A stretch of 64,000 nucleotides of DNA. It comes from Anaerolineae bacterium (GTDB lineage Bacteria > Chloroflexota > Anaerolineae > Anaerolineales > UBA4823). The stretch is taken from the NCBI GenBank assembly GCA_003327455.1, contig QOQU01000007.1, positions 62,001-126,000 on the forward strand, read 5' to 3'. The notes beneath the pieces are model-generated. The model made no database searches, was not told where the DNA came from, and saw only the letters and a list, made by a program, of their open reading frames with translations. Each line of letters begins with the position of its first letter. Position 1 is the stretch's first letter. Position numbers and translations under genes: made by a program. Positions 34,125 to 43,562 of this stretch are shown here, in pieces.

Positions 34125-34610
34125 ATGCCTGACTCGCCCCATATGACCCGCCGACAATTCGTCACTGTGATAGGAGCAGCAATCAGCACTTTTATTGGCG
34201 CGGTGGTCGGCTTGCCTGCAATCGCTTATCTGCTCTCACCAGCCTTAGAAAAACAAACAGGGGAAAGCTGGATTCCGCTTGGGCCATTGGAGAAATATCC
34301 GCTCAACCAGCCCACCCTATTCACATTCACCCGCACCAAGAAGCACGGTTGGGAGAAAACTGTCAACAGTTATGGCGTATTCGTCTTGCGCACTTCAGAA
34401 ACTCAGGTGCGCGTCTTCTCGAACGTCTGCACTCACTTGAGCTGTCGGGTTACCTGGAAAGCCGATTTACAAGAATATATCTGTCCTTGCCACGATGGTC
34501 ATTTTGCCATCGACGGCTCTATTATCTCCGGACCTCAACCACGTCCGTTAGACGAATACGAAACCAAAATCGAAGATGGAAATCTGTTTATCCTTCTAAA
34601 GGAAGCCTGA
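34125..34610 (+). CDS. Rieske [2Fe-2S] protein of a cytochrome bc/b6-type complex
   Basis: The 161-aa protein begins with a twin-arginine-type signal anchor (MTRRQFVTVIGAAISTFIG) and has the Rieske cluster motifs CTHLSC and CPCHDGHF with both His ligands. It transfers electrons from quinol to cytochrome c on the outer face of the membrane. ATG 34125 follows AAGGA; upstream in-frame codons are part of the leader. It is first in a three-gene operon with cytochrome b and the subunit IV-cytochrome c fusion. Confidence 0.95.
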   Translation: MPDSPHMTRRQFVTVIGAAISTFIGAVVGLPAIAYLLSPALEKQTGESWIPLGPLEKYPLNQPTLFTFTRTKKHGWEKTVNSYGVFVLRTSETQVRVFSNVCTHLSCRVTWKADLQEYICPCHDGHFAIDGSIISGPQPRPLDEYETKIEDGNLFILLKEA

Positions 34611-34612
34611 CG

Positions 34613-35272
34613 ATGTTTAGACGACTCTTTGAATGGCTTGATGAACGATTGGGATTGACCGGCATTCATGATGTGGTCTTGGACCGCAAAGTGCCCAAAG
34701 TGAACTGGTGGTTCACCCTGGGTAGCGCCAGTTTATTTCTTTTCCTCCTGCAGGGCATAACGGGTATCTTCCTCACGGTTTATTATGTACCTTCTCCCGA
34801 TCATGCTTATGACAGCGTCCAGTACATTATGAACGAAGTCCGCTTTGGCTGGTTGATCCGCGGCATTCACCACTGGGGCGCTTCCTTGATGGTGCTGGTG
34901 GTTTTCATTCACATGCTGCGCACTTTTTTCTACGCAGCTTATAAGTATCCGCGCGAACTGACCTGGCTGAGTGGGGTAATCCTTCTGTTAGCCACCCTGG
35001 GGATGGGCTTCACAGGTTATCTGCTGCCATGGAATCAACGTTCCTATTGGGCAACCACCGTCGGCACAGAAATTGCCGGCACCGTCCCTGTGGTTGGGCC
35101 TTTTATCCTCAGCGTGCTTCGCGGTGGCTCAGAGTTAAGTGCCATTACCCTGGCGCGCTTTTTTGCCGTGCACATCTGGTTTTTACCCGCCCTGATTGCC
35201 GCCACGATTGGCTTGCATCTCTATCTGGTCATTCGCCTGGGCATCTCCCACATCCCGGATGAGAGCGATTGA
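34613..35272 (+). CDS. petB: Cytochrome b6-type subunit (N-terminal half of cytochrome b)
   Basis: The 219-aa protein has four membrane helices and haem-ligand histidines exactly at positions 86, 100, 187 and 202, as in plastid cytochrome b6. The spacing of the second pair (14 residues between) is the b6 form rather than the mitochondrial one. WNQRSYWATTVGTEIAGTVP follows the third helix region, as in b-type subunits near the quinol site. It starts 2 nt after the Rieske gene. The C-terminal half of cytochrome b is supplied by the next gene. Chlorophyll-linked features cannot be judged. Confidence 0.95.
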   Translation: MFRRLFEWLDERLGLTGIHDVVLDRKVPKVNWWFTLGSASLFLFLLQGITGIFLTVYYVPSPDHAYDSVQYIMNEVRFGWLIRGIHHWGASLMVLVVFIHMLRTFFYAAYKYPRELTWLSGVILLLATLGMGFTGYLLPWNQRSYWATTVGTEIAGTVPVVGPFILSVLRGGSELSAITLARFFAVHIWFLPALIAATIGLHLYLVIRLGISHIPDESD

Positions 35273-35364
35273 AAACCGGGAAGGAGTACCCCTGACGATA
35301 TTTCAGAATTGATAAAAAGAGGAGATGGAGGTTGGGAGAAAAATCCGTTTGGGAAGGATTGGCT

Positions 35365-37095
35365 ATGAATGACGAAATCAAACAACGCTACAAAGAAAAA
35401 TACACCCTCGCCAAGCAGAAGGGCGTCAAGTTCTTCCCCGATATCATCTACAAAGACCTCCTGGTCGCCTTTGGGATATTTATTCTTCTAATCGGTTTAG
35501 CCGTCTTTGTTGGCGTGCCCAACGAGCCCAAAGCCGACCCTAACGACACTTCCTATATTCCTCGACCGGAGTGGTATTTCCTCTTCCTGTTCCAGTTGCT
35601 CAAATACTTTCCGGGCGAAATTGAATGGATCGGCACAGCCGTGCTGCCAGGCTTAGCCGTCCTGACTCTCTTTCTGTTGCCTTTCATCGATCGCAATCCA
35701 CATCGCCACTGGTCAAAGCGCAAAGTCGCCCTGAGCACGATGGGGGTGATCGTAACCGGCATGGTTGTCCTGACCATTCTGGCTGTCGTCACAACCCCAC
35801 CCCAGGCGGAAGTAGCGGCTGCCACGACGATCAGCGAGCAGATGGCTCTCGGCGAAGAACTATACGGCTTGCACTGCGTTGAATGTCATGGCGCAGACGG
35901 TGAAGGTGGTGAGATTACCAGTGTTGCCGGCCTGGAAGGGGTGGTCATAAAGCCCATTAACGACCAGGATGTCATGTATCCCTTCACCGATGACACGCTC
36001 TACAACATTATCGCCATGGGGCAACCCGTGCAGGGCATGCCGCCTTTCGGGCGCGCCTATGGCGGCGAACTCAGCCCAACCGAGATTGAAGCCATTGTGA
36101 CTTTTATGCGCTATTCCTGGGATGACCGTGCCGAATTGCCCGCGGAGGTAACAGTTGCCGCCGCCATGCCAGCTCTTAAAGAAGGGGAAGTGCCGTCCTA
36201 TGAGGTTCATGTTGCACCGATCTTCAAACGGTATTGTGTCTCTTGCCATGTGCCCGGTAAAAAGAACAACAATTATTTGATGCGCACCTATCAAGAAGTG
36301 ATGGAAAGCGGCGATCATGCCCCGAACATCATTCCGGGCGATTTGGGGTCGAATCTGATTCGCATGGTGCATCGTGAAGAGATCGAAGCCGGTGGTCCGA
36401 TGCCACCTACCAAAGCTTTGAAGCCAGAACTGGTGGAGATCCTCGAACGCTGGGTGCTCGGCGGCGCACCGGAGACCGCCGAACAAGCCGCCGAGGCTTC
36501 GACCGGGAGCGCGCCCCCTCCCGCCACCGAGATGCCAGGTGAGACGCCGCAGAGCGAGCCATCTCCAATCTCCCCGTCACCGACATCCACTGCGCCACTG
36601 CCAACCGCAACACCAGCTTCTGGCTCAATCAACAACGATGCGCTGCGCGCAATCCAGGCTCTGCGCACGATTCTGGGGATGCCAGATTTAGCGCTGGAAT
36701 ATAGCGGTGAAGAACGCATGATCAACGCACCGAACGGCGATTTGCGCGTACAGGTCTATATCGATTCAGAAGGGCGGCGCTATTTCTACGATCCTCAGAG
36801 CCAGCAGGTTGTCGAAGTGGATGGACGCCAAACCCTTTCCTCCCAATCTACGCTGACATCCCCTCTCAGCGCCGAAGAACTGCGTGCCAAAGCCCAGGCG
36901 ATTGCGCAGGCAGTTCTCGCCAACTTTGCCGAACGGTCAAAAGCGTTAACCTACGAGGAAGGGAACAAAGGCAAGTATTCCTTCTTCACCTGGCGAGACA
37001 TGGCAGCCCCCACAACCTTTATGAAACCCTTCCTTCAGATAGCCCTCACCCAAAGCGGTAGCGTCTTTGCCTATTACAACACGCTCCTGCCATAA
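35365..37095 (+). CDS. Fusion of cytochrome b subunit IV with two cytochrome c domains and a PepSY-like tail
   Basis: This 576-aa protein starts with a subunit IV-like part (residues 1-150: FFPDIIYKDLLVAFGIFIL, the PEWY motif in IPRPEWYFLFLFQLL, and about three helices). A first haem c domain follows (CVECH at 171, Met ligand probably in GMPPFG), and then a second (CVSCH at about 291, GPMPP). A Ser/Thr/Pro-rich linker (about 375-420) leads to a C-terminal domain resembling PepSY (YSFFTWRDMAAPTTF). It thus combines the rest of cytochrome b with the electron acceptor of the Rieske protein in one chain. I chose ATG 35365 (AAGGA upstream); a TTG at 35332 is possible. In most bacteria these parts are separate proteins. 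Confidence 0.93.
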   Translation: MNDEIKQRYKEKYTLAKQKGVKFFPDIIYKDLLVAFGIFILLIGLAVFVGVPNEPKADPNDTSYIPRPEWYFLFLFQLLKYFPGEIEWIGTAVLPGLAVLTLFLLPFIDRNPHRHWSKRKVALSTMGVIVTGMVVLTILAVVTTPPQAEVAAATTISEQMALGEELYGLHCVECHGADGEGGEITSVAGLEGVVIKPINDQDVMYPFTDDTLYNIIAMGQPVQGMPPFGRAYGGELSPTEIEAIVTFMRYSWDDRAELPAEVTVAAAMPALKEGEVPSYEVHVAPIFKRYCVSCHVPGKKNNNYLMRTYQEVMESGDHAPNIIPGDLGSNLIRMVHREEIEAGGPMPPTKALKPELVEILERWVLGGAPETAEQAAEASTGSAPPPATEMPGETPQSEPSPISPSPTSTAPLPTATPASGSINNDALRAIQALRTILGMPDLALEYSGEERMINAPNGDLRVQVYIDSEGRRYFYDPQSQQVVEVDGRQTLSSQSTLTSPLSAEELRAKAQAIAQAVLANFAERSKALTYEEGNKGKYSFFTWRDMAAPTTFMKPFLQIALTQSGSVFAYYNTLLP

Positions 37096-37160
37096 ACGAG
37101 CCAGACGACTCTTAGTTGCCCTGTCAGGATGACGATAAAAAGCACCTGTTCTATGCTACC

Positions 37161-38573
37161 TTACCATTCGCTGGGGTTTGTCAGGTATTCATGGATCGAG
37201 CGCGCTGCCCGGCGGCCGGCGCCCATTGCCAGAATCACCGTCGCTGCGCCGGTGACCACATCTCCACCAGCCCAGACGCGCGGCTTGGTAGTCTTGCCAG
37301 TCTGCGGATCGGCAACAATGTTACCCTTGCGCCCAATCTCGATCCCAGGCGTGGTTTGCGGGATTAATGGATTCGGACTGTTGCCGATGGCGTGAATAAC
37401 CGCATCAAAGGGGAGAAAGAACTCCGATCCAGGGACCGGTACCGGACTGCGACGCCCCGAAGCGTCCGGTTCGCCGAGTTCCATGCGGATACACTCCAGG
37501 CCCTTAACCCACCCGCGCTCATCCCCGACACAACGGATCGGCAAGGTAAGATAGCGGAAAATCACCCCTTCTTCTTCTGCATTCTCGATCTCTTCCAGAC
37601 GGGCAGGCATTTCCTCTCGCGAACGGCGATAAAGGATCGTGGTCTCTGCACCCATGCGTAAGGCGGTGCGGGCGCAATCCATGGCAACATTACCGCCTCC
37701 AATGACTGCCACGCGCACATGTTCTTTGACTGGGGTCGGCACCATCGGGAAGGTATAGCCGCGCATCAAATTGAAGCGCGTCAGATATTCATTCGCAGAA
37801 TAGACCCCATTCAGGTTATTGCCTGGCATCTCACTAAACCACGGCAAACCCGCTCCAGAACCAACAAATACCGCATCGAACTCCTCCAGGAGGCTATCCA
37901 CCGTGCGGGTCTTGCCGACCACATAATCAACCACCATCTTGACTCCCAGGCGACGTAGGTATTCCACCTCACGTTCAACAATGCGCTTGGGCAGGCGAAA
38001 TTCGGGAATGCCATAGACCAACACCCCGCCCATCTTGTGCAAGGCTTCAAAAATGGTCACCTCATGCCCCAGTTTTACCAGATCGCCGGCAACTGTCAGC
38101 CCTGCGGGTCCGCCACCCACCACAGCAATCCGCTTGCCCGTGGGTGGAGCAATCTGCGGCAGCATAAAATCGGGCTGGGCAGCTTCCCAATCGCCCAGGA
38201 AACGCTCCAAACGCCCGATGGCAATCTGACCCGCTTTTTTCAGTAAAGCACAACCACCCTCACATTGTTCTTCTTGCGGGCAAACCCGCCCACACACCGA
38301 GGGAAGAGAGTTTTTCGCCTTCAGGATGCGCACCCCGCGCTCGAAGTCTCCATCCGCTATAGCCTGGATAAAGCCTGGAATATCCACCTCCACCGGGCAT
38401 TTTTCGACACAACCGGGTTTCTTACATTGAATGCAGCGGGAAGCTTCCTCCATTGCCAGCCTGGCATCGTAGCCCAAAGCAACCTCTTCAAAGTTATGCC
38501 GACGCACCTCCACCGGTTGCTTGGGCATTGGGCGACGATTTAAGTCGAGACCTTTCTTGATCGGTTGTTCCAT
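37161..38573 (-). CDS. nfnB: NfnB / glutamate-synthase small-subunit-like NADPH oxidoreductase
   Basis: The 470-aa flavoprotein has two N-terminal [4Fe-4S] motif regions (CIQCKKPGCVEKCPV and CGRVCPQEEQCEGGC), an FAD-binding VVGGGPAGLTVAG and an NADPH-binding VIGGGNVAMDCARTAL. This is the layout of GltD and of NfnB, the NADP-reducing subunit of electron-bifurcating ferredoxin:NADP oxidoreductase. No large glutamate synthase gene is nearby, while an NfnA-like gene is 11 nt upstream, so NfnB is preferred. It ends the operon with NuoE/F/G-like genes and converges with the cytochrome operon. Confidence 0.9.
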   Translation of the reverse strand: MEQPIKKGLDLNRRPMPKQPVEVRRHNFEEVALGYDARLAMEEASRCIQCKKPGCVEKCPVEVDIPGFIQAIADGDFERGVRILKAKNSLPSVCGRVCPQEEQCEGGCALLKKAGQIAIGRLERFLGDWEAAQPDFMLPQIAPPTGKRIAVVGGGPAGLTVAGDLVKLGHEVTIFEALHKMGGVLVYGIPEFRLPKRIVEREVEYLRRLGVKMVVDYVVGKTRTVDSLLEEFDAVFVGSGAGLPWFSEMPGNNLNGVYSANEYLTRFNLMRGYTFPMVPTPVKEHVRVAVIGGGNVAMDCARTALRMGAETTILYRRSREEMPARLEEIENAEEEGVIFRYLTLPIRCVGDERGWVKGLECIRMELGEPDASGRRSPVPVPGSEFFLPFDAVIHAIGNSPNPLIPQTTPGIEIGRKGNIVADPQTGKTTKPRVWAGGDVVTGAATVILAMGAGRRAARSIHEYLTNPSEW

Positions 38574-38584
38574 GATGCACTCCT

Positions 38585-39409
38585 CTATAGCGGGCGGGTG
38601 GTGCGCAGGGGAATTACTTCTTCTGCCAGATAAGCCTTACGCCGTTGAGTGACCTCTGCCCAATCCACCTGATGGCCATCAAAGTGCGGACCATGCACAC
38701 AGGCAAATTTGGTTTCCGAATTGACCGTCAGGCGACAAACACCGCACATGCCGGTGCCATCGATCATCAACGTATTCAAAGTAACCATGGTTTTGATCTT
38801 CAATGGCAACGTTTCTTGTGAACCGCGCATCATCAGGTAATTACAGCCATTCAAGATCACCCGGTCAATGCGCATGGGCAAGGTTCGGATGATTTCTGCC
38901 AAACTACCAATATGGCCACGTTTACCCCGCGTGCCGTCGCGGGTGAGGTAGACCAGCCGATCGGACACCGAAGCGAGTTTTTCTTGCCAGTAAAGCAAAA
39001 AGGACGAGCGGGCTTCTAAAACACAGACCACCGTATTGCCGGCTTCCTTCAGGGCACGGGCAATCGGGTAGATACTGCCAATGCCATAACAGCCACCCAC
39101 ACATAGCACTGACCCAAATCGATCGATTTCCATTGGATTGCCCAGCGGTCCGACGACGGTAGGCAGGGTTTGCCCGGCTTTCAAAGTCGCCAGTTTTGCT
39201 GTGGAGCGACCAACCGTGAGATAGACGACCGTGACAGTACCAGCCTGAGCATCCCAGTCAGCAAGGGTGAGAGGAATGCGCTCCCCGTCATCTTCTGGAC
39301 GAAAGATGGCAAATTGACCCGGCAAAGCGCCCTTTGCCACATCGGGAGCCTGCACCGTCATCAGGTAAATATTCGGAACGATCATGCGGTTTTCTAAGAT
39401 CGTGAACAT
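38585..39409 (-). CDS. nfnA: NfnA / dihydroorotate dehydrogenase electron-transfer-like subunit
   Basis: The 274-aa protein has a ferredoxin reductase-like FAD domain (MFTILENRMIVPNIYLMTV...; LPGQFAIF), an NAD-binding segment with GGCYGIGSIYPIARAL, and a C-terminal [2Fe-2S] cluster (DGTGMCGVCRLTVNSETKFACVHGP read in parts). It resembles the small subunit of NfnAB and PyrK-like proteins. ATG 39409 has GAGG eight bases upstream and starts 5 nt after the NuoG-like gene; earlier in-frame codons overlap that gene. With NfnB it should link NADH, NADPH and ferredoxin. Confidence 0.88.
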   Translation of the reverse strand: MFTILENRMIVPNIYLMTVQAPDVAKGALPGQFAIFRPEDDGERIPLTLADWDAQAGTVTVVYLTVGRSTAKLATLKAGQTLPTVVGPLGNPMEIDRFGSVLCVGGCYGIGSIYPIARALKEAGNTVVCVLEARSSFLLYWQEKLASVSDRLVYLTRDGTRGKRGHIGSLAEIIRTLPMRIDRVILNGCNYLMMRGSQETLPLKIKTMVTLNTLMIDGTGMCGVCRLTVNSETKFACVHGPHFDGHQVDWAEVTQRRKAYLAEEVIPLRTTRPL

Positions 39410-39414
39410 TGCTT

Positions 39415-41643
39415 TTACCTCTGTAGTTGTAGCCATTGCCAGCCCTGCACCCAATGGCTGAGCGGATAGGATAGGTATTCAAGCTCTAATGAAGGCAGAG
39501 GCTGGCGCAATTTATGATCTGAGCCGACGGTCAAATTGAAGCGATCAACCGTGCCCCCTTCCCAAAAACCGCTGACCATGCGGGTGATCTCGGCGCGGAT
39601 TTCTTCTGCGTTCGTAAAGTCAAAACCTCGGGCGCCCATTGAACGGGCAATCTGACAAAGCATTTGCCAGGCTGGCAATGCCTCGCCGTAGGGAGGCACA
39701 GCAACATGTCCAACGTGCATCACGCCGGCGTAGTCGATCCACGAGGCATTGCTCTCGCTAAAAGTTGCCAGGGGAAGAAGCAGATCAACCCGTCGATCTG
39801 CCGGCGGATGCAGATGCTGAGTGACGACAAAGACCGAATCAGTTAAATCTGGCGGAGGATTTTCGCCAATGGTCATCAATACACGGAATTTTCCTCGCTG
39901 ACGCCAGAAGAGGGGATCGGTAGAGATCGCCGGCAGAGGGGTTGACCAACGTCCCATCACCTTCTGGCGTTGGTTTTCATCGTCCAAACCAAACCCGCCC
40001 GGCAGTACGTGGGGAAAGGCGCCCATCATCAGCGAGCCGCTCAAATTGCCCTGGGCTGGCAAGGGGACGACGATAGCATGAAGCGCATTGGCATATTCCT
40101 GGATTGCCTGGAGCAGAGTCTTATTCTTGACCGATTCCAAAGCTTCTGAACCGATCAGGACGACCAATGGAGAGGTAGATAGATATCGGGCAGCCCGTTC
40201 CAATGCAGATCGCTTTTCTTTCGAGAATGCCCCTCCGCCAGAAGATTTGCCCTGCACATAGCGGGTCAGCTCGTTCATCAAGTCAGCCTCTTGACCCGGC
40301 GCGGCGAGCAGTTCTTCATCAGCGAAGAGCGAAAGGCTATGCGGCCTGGTATGCAACGTAACCAATTTCGCCCCTCGCCGCCGCGCCTGCACTAACCTGG
40401 TTTCCACGACAGCCTGGAGATAGCGGGTATCCAGACCAACACAAAGCACAGCTCGCGCCGTAGTAAGCGCCTGAAGGGAGACGGATTGCTTTAATAGAGC
40501 AATCACTTGCGGGAAACCCTTCCCGTACCGCTCGGCTGCCAGGGTGCTGACCTGATGGGTGCGCATGACTACCCGGGCAAATTTCTGGGCAATATACAGG
40601 TCTTCATTGCTGCTGCTATCCGAGATCAGCAAACCGAAGTTCTCTGGAGGACAATTGAACAACTTCTCGGCGAGGAGTTGGGCAGCCTCTTCCCAGGTCA
40701 GTTGCCGCCAGCCAGTCCCTTCCCGTAACTGGGGAACTTTAAGGCGGTGCGGATGATTGACCAGTTCCGGGATGCCAAACCGTCCGGCAAGGCACAAAGG
40801 TCCCTGGCCTAACAGGTCATGTGGCAGGCTGCTGATTACCTGCCCTTTCTTGGTCAACAAGCGCAGCTCACAATTTAGAGAACATAGGGGGCAGATCGAC
40901 TCCACTTCTCCATCGGCTCTGCCATCCCATTTCGAATATTTCTCGACCAGCGCGCCAGTTGGGCAGACTTCCACACAGGCACCGCAAAAACTACAGCCAG
41001 CCTCCACATGATTGCGCCCAAAGGCAGTGCCAACCATGGTGCGATTCCCTCGCTCAACGTAGGTCAGGGTGGTGGCAAAGTGTAACTCCTCGCAGACACG
41101 CAAGCAACGTCCGCATAAGATGCACAGGTTATAATCTCGATCGAAGAAAGGGTCGCCTTTCTCAACTGCATAACCACGATAAAAAACCGGATAGGGGGGC
41201 TGGCCATCCAGTCCAATGCGCGCTACCAGTTCCTGCAATTCACATAATCCGTCCTTTGAACAAGAACGACAGCCAGTGGTCACACCGCTCTTGCGCAGGG
41301 TAACCATACATTCATCGCAGTGATCCTGTTCGGGGCAGATCAGGCAACTGACAGGGTGTTCGCTAAGCAACAGGCGCAAGATCTCCGAGCGTAAAGCCTG
41401 CAAGCGTGGCGAGTGCGTGCGCACTACCATCCCTTCCTCGACCGGGGTAGTACAAGCCGCAGGGGTTTTGGGCGAGCCTTCTACCTCAACAATGCACAAA
41501 CGACAGGAGCCATGCGGAGTGAGATGGGCATAATCGCACAGGGTCGGAATATAAAAGCCATAGCGACGGGCAGCTTGCAGGACTGTCTCGCCCTTTTCGA
41601 CTTCTAAAACCCGACCGTCTATGGTCATACGCAGCGTGGTCAT
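39415..41643 (-). CDS. NuoG/formate dehydrogenase-like iron-sulfur subunit lacking the catalytic Cys/Sec
   Basis: The 742-aa protein starts with a [2Fe-2S] domain (CDYAHLTPHGSCRLC) and a His-ligated cluster motif. Two ferredoxin-type clusters follow (CILCGRCLRVC and CSFCGACVEVCPTGA), and then a MopB-type [4Fe-4S] domain (CPLCSLNCELRL). After SNEDLYIAQKFARVV, formate dehydrogenases have a Cys or Sec in a C-H-S/A-P motif. Here the matching place reads LAAERYGKGFPQ and has none, so the molybdenum site is probably inactive, as in NuoG. The gene overlaps the NuoF-like one by four bases. It is likely an electron-wiring subunit of the soluble complex. Confidence 0.88.
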   Translation of the reverse strand: MTTLRMTIDGRVLEVEKGETVLQAARRYGFYIPTLCDYAHLTPHGSCRLCIVEVEGSPKTPAACTTPVEEGMVVRTHSPRLQALRSEILRLLLSEHPVSCLICPEQDHCDECMVTLRKSGVTTGCRSCSKDGLCELQELVARIGLDGQPPYPVFYRGYAVEKGDPFFDRDYNLCILCGRCLRVCEELHFATTLTYVERGNRTMVGTAFGRNHVEAGCSFCGACVEVCPTGALVEKYSKWDGRADGEVESICPLCSLNCELRLLTKKGQVISSLPHDLLGQGPLCLAGRFGIPELVNHPHRLKVPQLREGTGWRQLTWEEAAQLLAEKLFNCPPENFGLLISDSSSNEDLYIAQKFARVVMRTHQVSTLAAERYGKGFPQVIALLKQSVSLQALTTARAVLCVGLDTRYLQAVVETRLVQARRRGAKLVTLHTRPHSLSLFADEELLAAPGQEADLMNELTRYVQGKSSGGGAFSKEKRSALERAARYLSTSPLVVLIGSEALESVKNKTLLQAIQEYANALHAIVVPLPAQGNLSGSLMMGAFPHVLPGGFGLDDENQRQKVMGRWSTPLPAISTDPLFWRQRGKFRVLMTIGENPPPDLTDSVFVVTQHLHPPADRRVDLLLPLATFSESNASWIDYAGVMHVGHVAVPPYGEALPAWQMLCQIARSMGARGFDFTNAEEIRAEITRMVSGFWEGGTVDRFNLTVGSDHKLRQPLPSLELEYLSYPLSHWVQGWQWLQLQR

Positions 41644-43547
41644 AGAGTCACCTCCTGCGGTTGGCGGTAGCTAATCGGAACACCAACGATGGCATCGAAT
41701 TTACATGCCTCGACACATGCACGGCATTTGATACACTTATCGACGTCAATAACATGCGGTTCTTTCTTCTCCCCGTGCACTGCTCCGCTCGAACAGACTT
41801 GAACACAACGCCCGCAGCCGGTGCATTTTTCGGCGATAATGCGATATTCGAAGAGCGCCGTGCAAACGGCAGCCGGGCAATAACGCCCTTGAATGTGGGT
41901 GAGATATTCATTCAAAAAGTACTTAAGGGTGGTCAAAACCGGATTGGGTGCCGTTTGACCGCCACCACATAAAGCCGTGCGCTGCATTGTGTCGGCAACT
42001 TTATACAAGACATCTAAATCCTCCATTTCCCCTTCGCCACGGGCAATCTTTTCCAGGGTTTCAACCAGGATGCGCGTGCCAACTCGACAGGGGGTACACT
42101 TGCCACACGATTCGCTTTTGGAGAAGGTGAGGAAATAGCGCGCCAGATCGACAATACAGGTGGATTCATCTAACACGATTAAACCGCCTGATCCCATGAT
42201 GGATCCACTGGCACGCATGTTTTCGTAATCGACCGGGGTATCCAGGTGAGCTGCGGAGAGGCACCCCCCTAAGGGACCACCGGTTTGAACCGCCTTAAAT
42301 GGCTTGATCGTTCCGCCGCCAATGTCAAAGACAATCTGGCGCAGGGTCATCCCCAGGGGCACCTCGATTAAGCCGGTGTGACGAGCTTTACCAACCAACG
42401 AGAAGGTTTTGGTGCCGGAGTTGCCCGGTGAGCCTAGCTGGCTGAACCATTGCCCACCATTGCGCAAGATGTTGGGCAGAATGCCAAAGGTCTCGGTGTT
42501 ATTAATCAGCGTGGGGTAGCCGCGATATCCTTTTTCAGCCGGGAAAGGCGGGCGAGGTCGGGGCATCCCACGCTCACCTTCCAGCGAGGCAATGAGAGCG
42601 GTCTCCTCGCCACAGACGAAGGCACCGGCGCCTTCTTTTACTTCGATATCGAAGCTGAAGCCGCTGCCTAAAATATCTTCGCCCAGGAGACCAACCTGGC
42701 GCATCTGCTGAATAGCCTGACGCAGGCGCGCCACCGCAAGAGGGTATTCAGCGCGCACATACACAAATCCCTGTTGTGCCCCGATGGCAAAGCCCGCAAT
42801 TAACATCCCTTCCAGCACAGCATGGGGGTCGCCTTCTAACAAAGAGCGATTCATAAATGCCCCCGGATCGCCTTCGTCAGCGTTACAGATGACAAATTTC
42901 TTCTCGCCCTCGGCAGCACGGCAGATCTCCCATTTTTTATAGGTTGGGAAACCTGCTCCACCGCGCCCGCGCAAGCCCGATTGTTTCACCTCTTCGATGA
43001 CACCTAAGGGTCCCTTTTGCAAAGCCTGGATAAAACCTGCATAACCATCCTGGGCAAGGTATTGATCGATGTCTTGAGGGTCAATAAAGCCACAATTTCG
43101 CAAGATGACCCGCACCTGCGGCTTCAGCATGGGCAGATCGAAAAAGCGGCCGATACCACTTTGTTGGGTAAAGGCATCATCGCCAAAATGTCCAATGGCC
43201 AATTTAGGTGAGAGATCTCCTTCAAGCAGGGCAGCCCGCAGAATGCGTTTGGCTTTTTCCGGAGAAACCCTGGCATAAGAGATGCGCGGCAACCCAGGCA
43301 ATTGGAGATCCATCAAGGGTTCAAGGTAGCAGGGACCAATACAGCCAACCTGCAGGATATGCGCCGAGCGATTAATTTCCTCTAAGGTCTCCTGGATAGC
43401 TTGCAAGGTAAGCATGGCACCTGCCGCCCGACCACAAGAGGCTGCGCCAAGATAAATCAGCGGTTGAGGGCTGTTTTGCAAAGCCACCCATTTTTTCTGC
43501 GCCTGACGTTGTAAAAGATTAAAACGGGAAATAGGTGAATCATTCAT
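41640..43547 (-). CDS. nuoF: NuoF/HydB-like NADH-binding flavoprotein subunit
   Basis: This 635-aa protein has an N-terminal thioredoxin-like [2Fe-2S] domain (SCGRAAGA and VGCIGPCYLEP) and the NuoF core with the FMN/NADH motifs GLRGRGGAGFPTYKKW and GAGAFVCGEETALIAS. The [4Fe-4S] motif SESCGKCTPCRVGT follows, with two C-terminal ferredoxin clusters (CTGCGRCVQVC and CIKCRACVEAC). This long form is typical of electron-bifurcating hydrogenases and related soluble complexes rather than of complex I. It oxidises or reduces NAD(H). It lies between the NuoE- and NuoG-like genes. Confidence 0.93.
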   Translation of the reverse strand: MNDSPISRFNLLQRQAQKKWVALQNSPQPLIYLGAASCGRAAGAMLTLQAIQETLEEINRSAHILQVGCIGPCYLEPLMDLQLPGLPRISYARVSPEKAKRILRAALLEGDLSPKLAIGHFGDDAFTQQSGIGRFFDLPMLKPQVRVILRNCGFIDPQDIDQYLAQDGYAGFIQALQKGPLGVIEEVKQSGLRGRGGAGFPTYKKWEICRAAEGEKKFVICNADEGDPGAFMNRSLLEGDPHAVLEGMLIAGFAIGAQQGFVYVRAEYPLAVARLRQAIQQMRQVGLLGEDILGSGFSFDIEVKEGAGAFVCGEETALIASLEGERGMPRPRPPFPAEKGYRGYPTLINNTETFGILPNILRNGGQWFSQLGSPGNSGTKTFSLVGKARHTGLIEVPLGMTLRQIVFDIGGGTIKPFKAVQTGGPLGGCLSAAHLDTPVDYENMRASGSIMGSGGLIVLDESTCIVDLARYFLTFSKSESCGKCTPCRVGTRILVETLEKIARGEGEMEDLDVLYKVADTMQRTALCGGGQTAPNPVLTTLKYFLNEYLTHIQGRYCPAAVCTALFEYRIIAEKCTGCGRCVQVCSSGAVHGEKKEPHVIDVDKCIKCRACVEACKFDAIVGVPISYRQPQEVTL

Positions 43548-43562
43548 GGTTGCCCCATTTTG

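Noticed and set aside
37161-38573. Glutamate synthase small subunit in nitrogen assimilation
   Set aside because: No large subunit is near, while an NfnA-like gene and NuoEFG-like genes are in the same operon.
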